Positions 1-12,100 of a stretch of DNA of 64,000 bases are shown here, in pieces. The translations under genes and the position numbers were made by a program. The notes beneath the pieces were generated by a model that worked only from the letters and a program-made list of their open reading frames with translations, was not told where the DNA came from and made no database searches. The number at the start of each line of letters is the position of its first letter. Within the stretch, counting starts at the first letter, position 1. The stretch covers positions 248,001 to 312,000 of the forward strand of contig JAUTDX010007387.1 of NCBI GenBank assembly GCA_030844895.1, written 5' to 3'. The stretch is from Ambrosia x helenae (taxonomy: Eukaryota > Streptophyta > Magnoliopsida > Asterales > Asteraceae).

Positions 1-21
1 TGTTAATACTATAATTAGGCT

Positions 22-41
22 TCTCCTATAAGGATAGGAGA
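22..41. other. Perfect 8-bp-stem hairpin, present in every intact monomer
   Basis: TCTCCTAT at 22-29 is the exact reverse complement of ATAGGAGA at 34-41, separated by the 4-base loop AAGG. It recurs in each intact unit of both arms; in the right arm the opposite strand is read. Short dyads of this kind occur in several centromeric satellites and can form hairpins or cruciforms or bind protein dimers. Any function here is inference. Two independent short-unit junctions, near 27571 and 41551, end directly beside this element. Confidence 0.85.
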
Positions 42-83
42 TTCGGGGTCCTGTGACTAACCCAATAAGGGTGTACATTAGGC

Positions 84-90
84 TATAAAA
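84..90 (+). promoter_or_regulatory. TATA-like word in each monomer
   Basis: TATAAAA lies at monomer positions 84-90 and matches the canonical TATA box. A second word, TTTATAAA at 119-126, is palindromic and so reads as TATAAA on both strands. In a 37% G+C repeat such words are expected by chance fairly often. No initiator, transcript or downstream gene is visible. Satellite transcription is known in many eukaryotes, but that this word drives it here is speculation. Confidence 0.2.
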
Positions 91-144
91 TTATTTCCAA
101 GAGTAAGAATTTCCAGCCTTTATAAACTGTTGTTCAGTATTCTT

Positions 145-160
145 TGACCTACAGCACCTG
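145..160. promoter_or_regulatory. Nuclear-receptor half-site next to an E-box
   Basis: On the forward strand TGACCT (145-150) and CACCTG (155-160) are separated by four bases. Read on the other strand they are CAGGTG, a canonical E-box, followed by TAGGTCA, an extended nuclear-receptor half-site. Both are short words that occur by chance. Their only special aspect is repetition, once per 188 bp across about 340 units. Binding by any factor is not shown. Confidence 0.2.
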
Positions 161-164
161 AATG

Positions 165-172
165 TCCAACGA
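165..172 (-). other. Partial CENP-B box-like word
   Basis: On the minus strand the unit reads TCGTTGGA, identical to positions 3-10 of the mammalian CENP-B box. Position 12 also matches, but the essential CGGG at positions 13-16 is absent, as is the T at position 2. An ANNCGGG word, like the other half of the box, occurs at 41-47 on the plus strand, far away and in the other orientation. By the known CENP-B binding rules this should not be a functional box for the mammalian protein. A diverged pogo-type binding protein in another lineage is possible but untested. Confidence 0.2.
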
Positions 173-3100
173 GACACCCATTTTAGTTTGTTAATACTAT
201 AATTAGGCTTCTCCTATAAGGATAGGAGATTCGGGGTCCTGTGACTAACCCAATAAGGGTGTACATTAGGCTATAAAATTATTTCCAAGAGTAAGAATTT
301 CCAGCCTTTATAAACTGTTGTTCAGTATTCTTTGACCTACAGCACCTGAATGTCCAACGAGACACCCATTTTAGTTTGTTAATACTATAATTAGGCTTCT
401 CCTATAAGGATAGGAGATTCGGGGTCCTGTGACTAACCCAATAAGGGTGTACATTAGGCTATAAAATTATTTCCAAGAGTAAGAATTTCCAGCCTTTATA
501 AACTGTTGTTCAGTATTCTTTGACCTACAGCACCTGAATGTCCAACGAGACACCCATTTTAGTTTGTTAATACTATAATTAGGCTTCTCCTATAAGGATA
601 GGAGATTCGGGGTCCTGTGACTAACCCAATAAGGGTGTACATTAGGCTATAAAATTATTTCCAAGAGTAAGAATTTCCAGCCTTTATAAACTGTTGTTCA
701 GTATTCTTTGACCTACAGCACCTGAATGTCCAACGAGACACCCATTTTAGTTTGTTAATACTATAATTAGGCTTCTCCTATAAGGATAGGAGATTCGGGG
801 TCCTGTGACTAACCCAATAAGGGTGTACATTAGGCTATAAAATTATTTCCAAGAGTAAGAATTTCCAGCCTTTATAAACTGTTGTTCAGTATTCTTTGAC
901 CTACAGCACCTGAATGTCCAACGAGACACCCATTTTAGTTTGTTAATACTATAATTAGGCTTCTCCTATAAGGATAGGAGATTCGGGGTCCTGTGACTAA
1001 CCCAATAAGGGTGTACATTAGGCTATAAAATTATTTCCAAGAGTAAGAATTTCCAGCCTTTATAAACTGTTGTTCAGTATTCTTTGACCTACAGCACCTG
1101 AATGTCCAACGAGACACCCATTTTAGTTTGTTAATACTATAATTAGGCTTCTCCTATAAGGATAGGAGATTCGGGGTCCTGTGACTAACCCAATAAGGGT
1201 GTACATTAGGCTATAAAATTATTTCCAAGAGTAAGAATTTCCAGCCTTTATAAACTGTTGTTCAGTATTCTTTGACCTACAGCACCTGAATGTCCAACGA
1301 GACACCCATTTTAGTTTGTTAATACTATAATTAGGCTTCTCCTATAAGGATAGGAGATTCGGGGTCCTGTGACTAACCCAATAAGGGTGTACATTAGGCT
1401 ATAAAATTATTTCCAAGAGTAAGAATTTCCAGCCTTTATAAACTGTTGTTCAGTATTCTTTGACCTACAGCACCTGAATGTCCAACGAGACACCCATTTT
1501 AGTTTGTTAATACTATAATTAGGCTTCTCCTATAAGGATAGGAGATTCGGGGTCCTGTGACTAACCCAATAAGGGTGTACATTAGGCTATAAAATTATTT
1601 CCAAGAGTAAGAATTTCCAGCCTTTATAAACTGTTGTTCAGTATTCTTTGACCTACAGCACCTGAATGTCCAACGAGACACCCATTTTAGTTTGTTAATA
1701 CTATAATTAGGCTTCTCCTATAAGGATAGGAGATTCGGGGTCCTGTGACTAACCCAATAAGGGTGTACATTAGGCTATAAAATTATTTCCAAGAGTAAGA
1801 ATTTCCAGCCTTTATAAACTGTTGTTCAGTATTCTTTGACCTACAGCACCTGAATGTCCAACGAGACACCCATTTTAGTTTGTTAATACTATAATTAGGC
1901 TTCTCCTATAAGGATAGGAGATTCGGGGTCCTGTGACTAACCCAATAAGGGTGTACATTAGGCTATAAAATTATTTCCAAGAGTAAGAATTTCCAGCCTT
2001 TATAAACTGTTGTTCAGTATTCTTTGACCTACAGCACCTGAATGTCCAACGAGACACCCATTTTAGTTTGTTAATACTATAATTAGGCTTCTCCTATAAG
2101 GATAGGAGATTCGGGGTCCTGTGACTAACCCAATAAGGGTGTACATTAGGCTATAAAATTATTTCCAAGAGTAAGAATTTCCAGCCTTTATAAACTGTTG
2201 TTCAGTATTCTTTGACCTACAGCACCTGAATGTCCAACGAGACACCCATTTTAGTTTGTTAATACTATAATTAGGCTTCTCCTATAAGGATAGGAGATTC
2301 GGGGTCCTGTGACTAACCCAATAAGGGTGTACATTAGGCTATAAAATTATTTCCAAGAGTAAGAATTTCCAGCCTTTATAAACTGTTGTTCAGTATTCTT
2401 TGACCTACAGCACCTGAATGTCCAACGAGACACCCATTTTAGTTTGTTAATACTATAATTAGGCTTCTCCTATAAGGATAGGAGATTCGGGGTCCTGTGA
2501 CTAACCCAATAAGGGTGTACATTAGGCTATAAAATTATTTCCAAGAGTAAGAATTTCCAGCCTTTATAAACTGTTGTTCAGTATTCTTTGACCTACAGCA
2601 CCTGAATGTCCAACGAGACACCCATTTTAGTTTGTTAATACTATAATTAGGCTTCTCCTATAAGGATAGGAGATTCGGGGTCCTGTGACTAACCCAATAA
2701 GGGTGTACATTAGGCTATAAAATTATTTCCAAGAGTAAGAATTTCCAGCCTTTATAAACTGTTGTTCAGTATTCTTTGACCTACAGCACCTGAATGTCCA
2801 ACGAGACACCCATTTTAGTTTGTTAATACTATAATTAGGCTTCTCCTATAAGGATAGGAGATTCGGGGTCCTGTGACTAACCCAATAAGGGTGTACATTA
2901 GGCTATAAAATTATTTCCAAGAGTAAGAATTTCCAGCCTTTATAAACTGTTGTTCAGTATTCTTTGACCTACAGCACCTGAATGTCCAACGAGACACCCA
3001 TTTTAGTTTGTTAATACTATAATTAGGCTTCTCCTATAAGGATAGGAGATTCGGGGTCCTGTGACTAACCCAATAAGGGTGTACATTAGGCTATAAAATT

Positions 3101-6100
3101 ATTTCCAAGAGTAAGAATTTCCAGCCTTTATAAACTGTTGTTCAGTATTCTTTGACCTACAGCACCTGAATGTCCAACGAGACACCCATTTTAGTTTGTT
3201 AATACTATAATTAGGCTTCTCCTATAAGGATAGGAGATTCGGGGTCCTGTGACTAACCCAATAAGGGTGTACATTAGGCTATAAAATTATTTCCAAGAGT
3301 AAGAATTTCCAGCCTTTATAAACTGTTGTTCAGTATTCTTTGACCTACAGCACCTGAATGTCCAACGAGACACCCATTTTAGTTTGTTAATACTATAATT
3401 AGGCTTCTCCTATAAGGATAGGAGATTCGGGGTCCTGTGACTAACCCAATAAGGGTGTACATTAGGCTATAAAATTATTTCCAAGAGTAAGAATTTCCAG
3501 CCTTTATAAACTGTTGTTCAGTATTCTTTGACCTACAGCACCTGAATGTCCAACGAGACACCCATTTTAGTTTGTTAATACTATAATTAGGCTTCTCCTA
3601 TAAGGATAGGAGATTCGGGGTCCTGTGACTAACCCAATAAGGGTGTACATTAGGCTATAAAATTATTTCCAAGAGTAAGAATTTCCAGCCTTTATAAACT
3701 GTTGTTCAGTATTCTTTGACCTACAGCACCTGAATGTCCAACGAGACACCCATTTTAGTTTGTTAATACTATAATTAGGCTTCTCCTATAAGGATAGGAG
3801 ATTCGGGGTCCTGTGACTAACCCAATAAGGGTGTACATTAGGCTATAAAATTATTTCCAAGAGTAAGAATTTCCAGCCTTTATAAACTGTTGTTCAGTAT
3901 TCTTTGACCTACAGCACCTGAATGTCCAACGAGACACCCATTTTAGTTTGTTAATACTATAATTAGGCTTCTCCTATAAGGATAGGAGATTCGGGGTCCT
4001 GTGACTAACCCAATAAGGGTGTACATTAGGCTATAAAATTATTTCCAAGAGTAAGAATTTCCAGCCTTTATAAACTGTTGTTCAGTATTCTTTGACCTAC
4101 AGCACCTGAATGTCCAACGAGACACCCATTTTAGTTTGTTAATACTATAATTAGGCTTCTCCTATAAGGATAGGAGATTCGGGGTCCTGTGACTAACCCA
4201 ATAAGGGTGTACATTAGGCTATAAAATTATTTCCAAGAGTAAGAATTTCCAGCCTTTATAAACTGTTGTTCAGTATTCTTTGACCTACAGCACCTGAATG
4301 TCCAACGAGACACCCATTTTAGTTTGTTAATACTATAATTAGGCTTCTCCTATAAGGATAGGAGATTCGGGGTCCTGTGACTAACCCAATAAGGGTGTAC
4401 ATTAGGCTATAAAATTATTTCCAAGAGTAAGAATTTCCAGCCTTTATAAACTGTTGTTCAGTATTCTTTGACCTACAGCACCTGAATGTCCAACGAGACA
4501 CCCATTTTAGTTTGTTAATACTATAATTAGGCTTCTCCTATAAGGATAGGAGATTCGGGGTCCTGTGACTAACCCAATAAGGGTGTACATTAGGCTATAA
4601 AATTATTTCCAAGAGTAAGAATTTCCAGCCTTTATAAACTGTTGTTCAGTATTCTTTGACCTACAGCACCTGAATGTCCAACGAGACACCCATTTTAGTT
4701 TGTTAATACTATAATTAGGCTTCTCCTATAAGGATAGGAGATTCGGGGTCCTGTGACTAACCCAATAAGGGTGTACATTAGGCTATAAAATTATTTCCAA
4801 GAGTAAGAATTTCCAGCCTTTATAAACTGTTGTTCAGTATTCTTTGACCTACAGCACCTGAATGTCCAACGAGACACCCATTTTAGTTTGTTAATACTAT
4901 AATTAGGCTTCTCCTATAAGGATAGGAGATTCGGGGTCCTGTGACTAACCCAATAAGGGTGTACATTAGGCTATAAAATTATTTCCAAGAGTAAGAATTT
5001 CCAGCCTTTATAAACTGTTGTTCAGTATTCTTTGACCTACAGCACCTGAATGTCCAACGAGACACCCATTTTAGTTTGTTAATACTATAATTAGGCTTCT
5101 CCTATAAGGATAGGAGATTCGGGGTCCTGTGACTAACCCAATAAGGGTGTACATTAGGCTATAAAATTATTTCCAAGAGTAAGAATTTCCAGCCTTTATA
5201 AACTGTTGTTCAGTATTCTTTGACCTACAGCACCTGAATGTCCAACGAGACACCCATTTTAGTTTGTTAATACTATAATTAGGCTTCTCCTATAAGGATA
5301 GGAGATTCGGGGTCCTGTGACTAACCCAATAAGGGTGTACATTAGGCTATAAAATTATTTCCAAGAGTAAGAATTTCCAGCCTTTATAAACTGTTGTTCA
5401 GTATTCTTTGACCTACAGCACCTGAATGTCCAACGAGACACCCATTTTAGTTTGTTAATACTATAATTAGGCTTCTCCTATAAGGATAGGAGATTCGGGG
5501 TCCTGTGACTAACCCAATAAGGGTGTACATTAGGCTATAAAATTATTTCCAAGAGTAAGAATTTCCAGCCTTTATAAACTGTTGTTCAGTATTCTTTGAC
5601 CTACAGCACCTGAATGTCCAACGAGACACCCATTTTAGTTTGTTAATACTATAATTAGGCTTCTCCTATAAGGATAGGAGATTCGGGGTCCTGTGACTAA
5701 CCCAATAAGGGTGTACATTAGGCTATAAAATTATTTCCAAGAGTAAGAATTTCCAGCCTTTATAAACTGTTGTTCAGTATTCTTTGACCTACAGCACCTG
5801 AATGTCCAACGAGACACCCATTTTAGTTTGTTAATACTATAATTAGGCTTCTCCTATAAGGATAGGAGATTCGGGGTCCTGTGACTAACCCAATAAGGGT
5901 GTACATTAGGCTATAAAATTATTTCCAAGAGTAAGAATTTCCAGCCTTTATAAACTGTTGTTCAGTATTCTTTGACCTACAGCACCTGAATGTCCAACGA
6001 GACACCCATTTTAGTTTGTTAATACTATAATTAGGCTTCTCCTATAAGGATAGGAGATTCGGGGTCCTGTGACTAACCCAATAAGGGTGTACATTAGGCT

Positions 6101-9100
6101 ATAAAATTATTTCCAAGAGTAAGAATTTCCAGCCTTTATAAACTGTTGTTCAGTATTCTTTGACCTACAGCACCTGAATGTCCAACGAGACACCCATTTT
6201 AGTTTGTTAATACTATAATTAGGCTTCTCCTATAAGGATAGGAGATTCGGGGTCCTGTGACTAACCCAATAAGGGTGTACATTAGGCTATAAAATTATTT
6301 CCAAGAGTAAGAATTTCCAGCCTTTATAAACTGTTGTTCAGTATTCTTTGACCTACAGCACCTGAATGTCCAACGAGACACCCATTTTAGTTTGTTAATA
6401 CTATAATTAGGCTTCTCCTATAAGGATAGGAGATTCGGGGTCCTGTGACTAACCCAATAAGGGTGTACATTAGGCTATAAAATTATTTCCAAGAGTAAGA
6501 ATTTCCAGCCTTTATAAACTGTTGTTCAGTATTCTTTGACCTACAGCACCTGAATGTCCAACGAGACACCCATTTTAGTTTGTTAATACTATAATTAGGC
6601 TTCTCCTATAAGGATAGGAGATTCGGGGTCCTGTGACTAACCCAATAAGGGTGTACATTAGGCTATAAAATTATTTCCAAGAGTAAGAATTTCCAGCCTT
6701 TATAAACTGTTGTTCAGTATTCTTTGACCTACAGCACCTGAATGTCCAACGAGACACCCATTTTAGTTTGTTAATACTATAATTAGGCTTCTCCTATAAG
6801 GATAGGAGATTCGGGGTCCTGTGACTAACCCAATAAGGGTGTACATTAGGCTATAAAATTATTTCCAAGAGTAAGAATTTCCAGCCTTTATAAACTGTTG
6901 TTCAGTATTCTTTGACCTACAGCACCTGAATGTCCAACGAGACACCCATTTTAGTTTGTTAATACTATAATTAGGCTTCTCCTATAAGGATAGGAGATTC
7001 GGGGTCCTGTGACTAACCCAATAAGGGTGTACATTAGGCTATAAAATTATTTCCAAGAGTAAGAATTTCCAGCCTTTATAAACTGTTGTTCAGTATTCTT
7101 TGACCTACAGCACCTGAATGTCCAACGAGACACCCATTTTAGTTTGTTAATACTATAATTAGGCTTCTCCTATAAGGATAGGAGATTCGGGGTCCTGTGA
7201 CTAACCCAATAAGGGTGTACATTAGGCTATAAAATTATTTCCAAGAGTAAGAATTTCCAGCCTTTATAAACTGTTGTTCAGTATTCTTTGACCTACAGCA
7301 CCTGAATGTCCAACGAGACACCCATTTTAGTTTGTTAATACTATAATTAGGCTTCTCCTATAAGGATAGGAGATTCGGGGTCCTGTGACTAACCCAATAA
7401 GGGTGTACATTAGGCTATAAAATTATTTCCAAGAGTAAGAATTTCCAGCCTTTATAAACTGTTGTTCAGTATTCTTTGACCTACAGCACCTGAATGTCCA
7501 ACGAGACACCCATTTTAGTTTGTTAATACTATAATTAGGCTTCTCCTATAAGGATAGGAGATTCGGGGTCCTGTGACTAACCCAATAAGGGTGTACATTA
7601 GGCTATAAAATTATTTCCAAGAGTAAGAATTTCCAGCCTTTATAAACTGTTGTTCAGTATTCTTTGACCTACAGCACCTGAATGTCCAACGAGACACCCA
7701 TTTTAGTTTGTTAATACTATAATTAGGCTTCTCCTATAAGGATAGGAGATTCGGGGTCCTGTGACTAACCCAATAAGGGTGTACATTAGGCTATAAAATT
7801 ATTTCCAAGAGTAAGAATTTCCAGCCTTTATAAACTGTTGTTCAGTATTCTTTGACCTACAGCACCTGAATGTCCAACGAGACACCCATTTTAGTTTGTT
7901 AATACTATAATTAGGCTTCTCCTATAAGGATAGGAGATTCGGGGTCCTGTGACTAACCCAATAAGGGTGTACATTAGGCTATAAAATTATTTCCAAGAGT
8001 AAGAATTTCCAGCCTTTATAAACTGTTGTTCAGTATTCTTTGACCTACAGCACCTGAATGTCCAACGAGACACCCATTTTAGTTTGTTAATACTATAATT
8101 AGGCTTCTCCTATAAGGATAGGAGATTCGGGGTCCTGTGACTAACCCAATAAGGGTGTACATTAGGCTATAAAATTATTTCCAAGAGTAAGAATTTCCAG
8201 CCTTTATAAACTGTTGTTCAGTATTCTTTGACCTACAGCACCTGAATGTCCAACGAGACACCCATTTTAGTTTGTTAATACTATAATTAGGCTTCTCCTA
8301 TAAGGATAGGAGATTCGGGGTCCTGTGACTAACCCAATAAGGGTGTACATTAGGCTATAAAATTATTTCCAAGAGTAAGAATTTCCAGCCTTTATAAACT
8401 GTTGTTCAGTATTCTTTGACCTACAGCACCTGAATGTCCAACGAGACACCCATTTTAGTTTGTTAATACTATAATTAGGCTTCTCCTATAAGGATAGGAG
8501 ATTCGGGGTCCTGTGACTAACCCAATAAGGGTGTACATTAGGCTATAAAATTATTTCCAAGAGTAAGAATTTCCAGCCTTTATAAACTGTTGTTCAGTAT
8601 TCTTTGACCTACAGCACCTGAATGTCCAACGAGACACCCATTTTAGTTTGTTAATACTATAATTAGGCTTCTCCTATAAGGATAGGAGATTCGGGGTCCT
8701 GTGACTAACCCAATAAGGGTGTACATTAGGCTATAAAATTATTTCCAAGAGTAAGAATTTCCAGCCTTTATAAACTGTTGTTCAGTATTCTTTGACCTAC
8801 AGCACCTGAATGTCCAACGAGACACCCATTTTAGTTTGTTAATACTATAATTAGGCTTCTCCTATAAGGATAGGAGATTCGGGGTCCTGTGACTAACCCA
8901 ATAAGGGTGTACATTAGGCTATAAAATTATTTCCAAGAGTAAGAATTTCCAGCCTTTATAAACTGTTGTTCAGTATTCTTTGACCTACAGCACCTGAATG
9001 TCCAACGAGACACCCATTTTAGTTTGTTAATACTATAATTAGGCTTCTCCTATAAGGATAGGAGATTCGGGGTCCTGTGACTAACCCAATAAGGGTGTAC

Positions 9101-12100
9101 ATTAGGCTATAAAATTATTTCCAAGAGTAAGAATTTCCAGCCTTTATAAACTGTTGTTCAGTATTCTTTGACCTACAGCACCTGAATGTCCAACGAGACA
9201 CCCATTTTAGTTTGTTAATACTATAATTAGGCTTCTCCTATAAGGATAGGAGATTCGGGGTCCTGTGACTAACCCAATAAGGGTGTACATTAGGCTATAA
9301 AATTATTTCCAAGAGTAAGAATTTCCAGCCTTTATAAACTGTTGTTCAGTATTCTTTGACCTACAGCACCTGAATGTCCAACGAGACACCCATTTTAGTT
9401 TGTTAATACTATAATTAGGCTTCTCCTATAAGGATAGGAGATTCGGGGTCCTGTGACTAACCCAATAAGGGTGTACATTAGGCTATAAAATTATTTCCAA
9501 GAGTAAGAATTTCCAGCCTTTATAAACTGTTGTTCAGTATTCTTTGACCTACAGCACCTGAATGTCCAACGAGACACCCATTTTAGTTTGTTAATACTAT
9601 AATTAGGCTTCTCCTATAAGGATAGGAGATTCGGGGTCCTGTGACTAACCCAATAAGGGTGTACATTAGGCTATAAAATTATTTCCAAGAGTAAGAATTT
9701 CCAGCCTTTATAAACTGTTGTTCAGTATTCTTTGACCTACAGCACCTGAATGTCCAACGAGACACCCATTTTAGTTTGTTAATACTATAATTAGGCTTCT
9801 CCTATAAGGATAGGAGATTCGGGGTCCTGTGACTAACCCAATAAGGGTGTACATTAGGCTATAAAATTATTTCCAAGAGTAAGAATTTCCAGCCTTTATA
9901 AACTGTTGTTCAGTATTCTTTGACCTACAGCACCTGAATGTCCAACGAGACACCCATTTTAGTTTGTTAATACTATAATTAGGCTTCTCCTATAAGGATA
10001 GGAGATTCGGGGTCCTGTGACTAACCCAATAAGGGTGTACATTAGGCTATAAAATTATTTCCAAGAGTAAGAATTTCCAGCCTTTATAAACTGTTGTTCA
10101 GTATTCTTTGACCTACAGCACCTGAATGTCCAACGAGACACCCATTTTAGTTTGTTAATACTATAATTAGGCTTCTCCTATAAGGATAGGAGATTCGGGG
10201 TCCTGTGACTAACCCAATAAGGGTGTACATTAGGCTATAAAATTATTTCCAAGAGTAAGAATTTCCAGCCTTTATAAACTGTTGTTCAGTATTCTTTGAC
10301 CTACAGCACCTGAATGTCCAACGAGACACCCATTTTAGTTTGTTAATACTATAATTAGGCTTCTCCTATAAGGATAGGAGATTCGGGGTCCTGTGACTAA
10401 CCCAATAAGGGTGTACATTAGGCTATAAAATTATTTCCAAGAGTAAGAATTTCCAGCCTTTATAAACTGTTGTTCAGTATTCTTTGACCTACAGCACCTG
10501 AATGTCCAACGAGACACCCATTTTAGTTTGTTAATACTATAATTAGGCTTCTCCTATAAGGATAGGAGATTCGGGGTCCTGTGACTAACCCAATAAGGGT
10601 GTACATTAGGCTATAAAATTATTTCCAAGAGTAAGAATTTCCAGCCTTTATAAACTGTTGTTCAGTATTCTTTGACCTACAGCACCTGAATGTCCAACGA
10701 GACACCCATTTTAGTTTGTTAATACTATAATTAGGCTTCTCCTATAAGGATAGGAGATTCGGGGTCCTGTGACTAACCCAATAAGGGTGTACATTAGGCT
10801 ATAAAATTATTTCCAAGAGTAAGAATTTCCAGCCTTTATAAACTGTTGTTCAGTATTCTTTGACCTACAGCACCTGAATGTCCAACGAGACACCCATTTT
10901 AGTTTGTTAATACTATAATTAGGCTTCTCCTATAAGGATAGGAGATTCGGGGTCCTGTGACTAACCCAATAAGGGTGTACATTAGGCTATAAAATTATTT
11001 CCAAGAGTAAGAATTTCCAGCCTTTATAAACTGTTGTTCAGTATTCTTTGACCTACAGCACCTGAATGTCCAACGAGACACCCATTTTAGTTTGTTAATA
11101 CTATAATTAGGCTTCTCCTATAAGGATAGGAGATTCGGGGTCCTGTGACTAACCCAATAAGGGTGTACATTAGGCTATAAAATTATTTCCAAGAGTAAGA
11201 ATTTCCAGCCTTTATAAACTGTTGTTCAGTATTCTTTGACCTACAGCACCTGAATGTCCAACGAGACACCCATTTTAGTTTGTTAATACTATAATTAGGC
11301 TTCTCCTATAAGGATAGGAGATTCGGGGTCCTGTGACTAACCCAATAAGGGTGTACATTAGGCTATAAAATTATTTCCAAGAGTAAGAATTTCCAGCCTT
11401 TATAAACTGTTGTTCAGTATTCTTTGACCTACAGCACCTGAATGTCCAACGAGACACCCATTTTAGTTTGTTAATACTATAATTAGGCTTCTCCTATAAG
11501 GATAGGAGATTCGGGGTCCTGTGACTAACCCAATAAGGGTGTACATTAGGCTATAAAATTATTTCCAAGAGTAAGAATTTCCAGCCTTTATAAACTGTTG
11601 TTCAGTATTCTTTGACCTACAGCACCTGAATGTCCAACGAGACACCCATTTTAGTTTGTTAATACTATAATTAGGCTTCTCCTATAAGGATAGGAGATTC
11701 GGGGTCCTGTGACTAACCCAATAAGGGTGTACATTAGGCTATAAAATTATTTCCAAGAGTAAGAATTTCCAGCCTTTATAAACTGTTGTTCAGTATTCTT
11801 TGACCTACAGCACCTGAATGTCCAACGAGACACCCATTTTAGTTTGTTAATACTATAATTAGGCTTCTCCTATAAGGATAGGAGATTCGGGGTCCTGTGA
11901 CTAACCCAATAAGGGTGTACATTAGGCTATAAAATTATTTCCAAGAGTAAGAATTTCCAGCCTTTATAAACTGTTGTTCAGTATTCTTTGACCTACAGCA
12001 CCTGAATGTCCAACGAGACACCCATTTTAGTTTGTTAATACTATAATTAGGCTTCTCCTATAAGGATAGGAGATTCGGGGTCCTGTGACTAACCCAATAA

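Larger units (their letters stand above)
1..188 (+). repeat. Reference monomer of the satellite (first copy)
   Basis: This is the first complete unit and serves here as the coordinate frame for monomer positions. The following copies start at 189, 377 and so on. Recognisable parts in order are a perfect hairpin at 22-41, a GGGG run at 45-48, a TATAAAA word at 84-90, an 8-bp palindrome at 119-126, a TGACCT word at 145-150, an E-box at 155-160, and a TCCAACGA word at 165-172 that matches part of the CENP-B box on the opposite strand. The start point is arbitrary because the array is head to tail. I see no obvious internal sub-repeat, so the unit does not look like a simple doubling of a shorter repeat. 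Confidence 0.97.

Noticed and set aside
41..52. Possible polymerase III B-box (GATTCGGGGTCC, or GATTCGGGTCC in deletion variants), suggesting a tRNA-derived SINE origin
   Set aside because: Only the one-base-deleted variant aligns well (8 of 10 fixed positions), no A-box is found at a suitable distance upstream, and no cloverleaf can be drawn.
1..188. Iterons or a replication origin, as in plasmids
   Set aside because: The unit is much too long for iterons, and no replication protein gene or other bacterial sequence is present.
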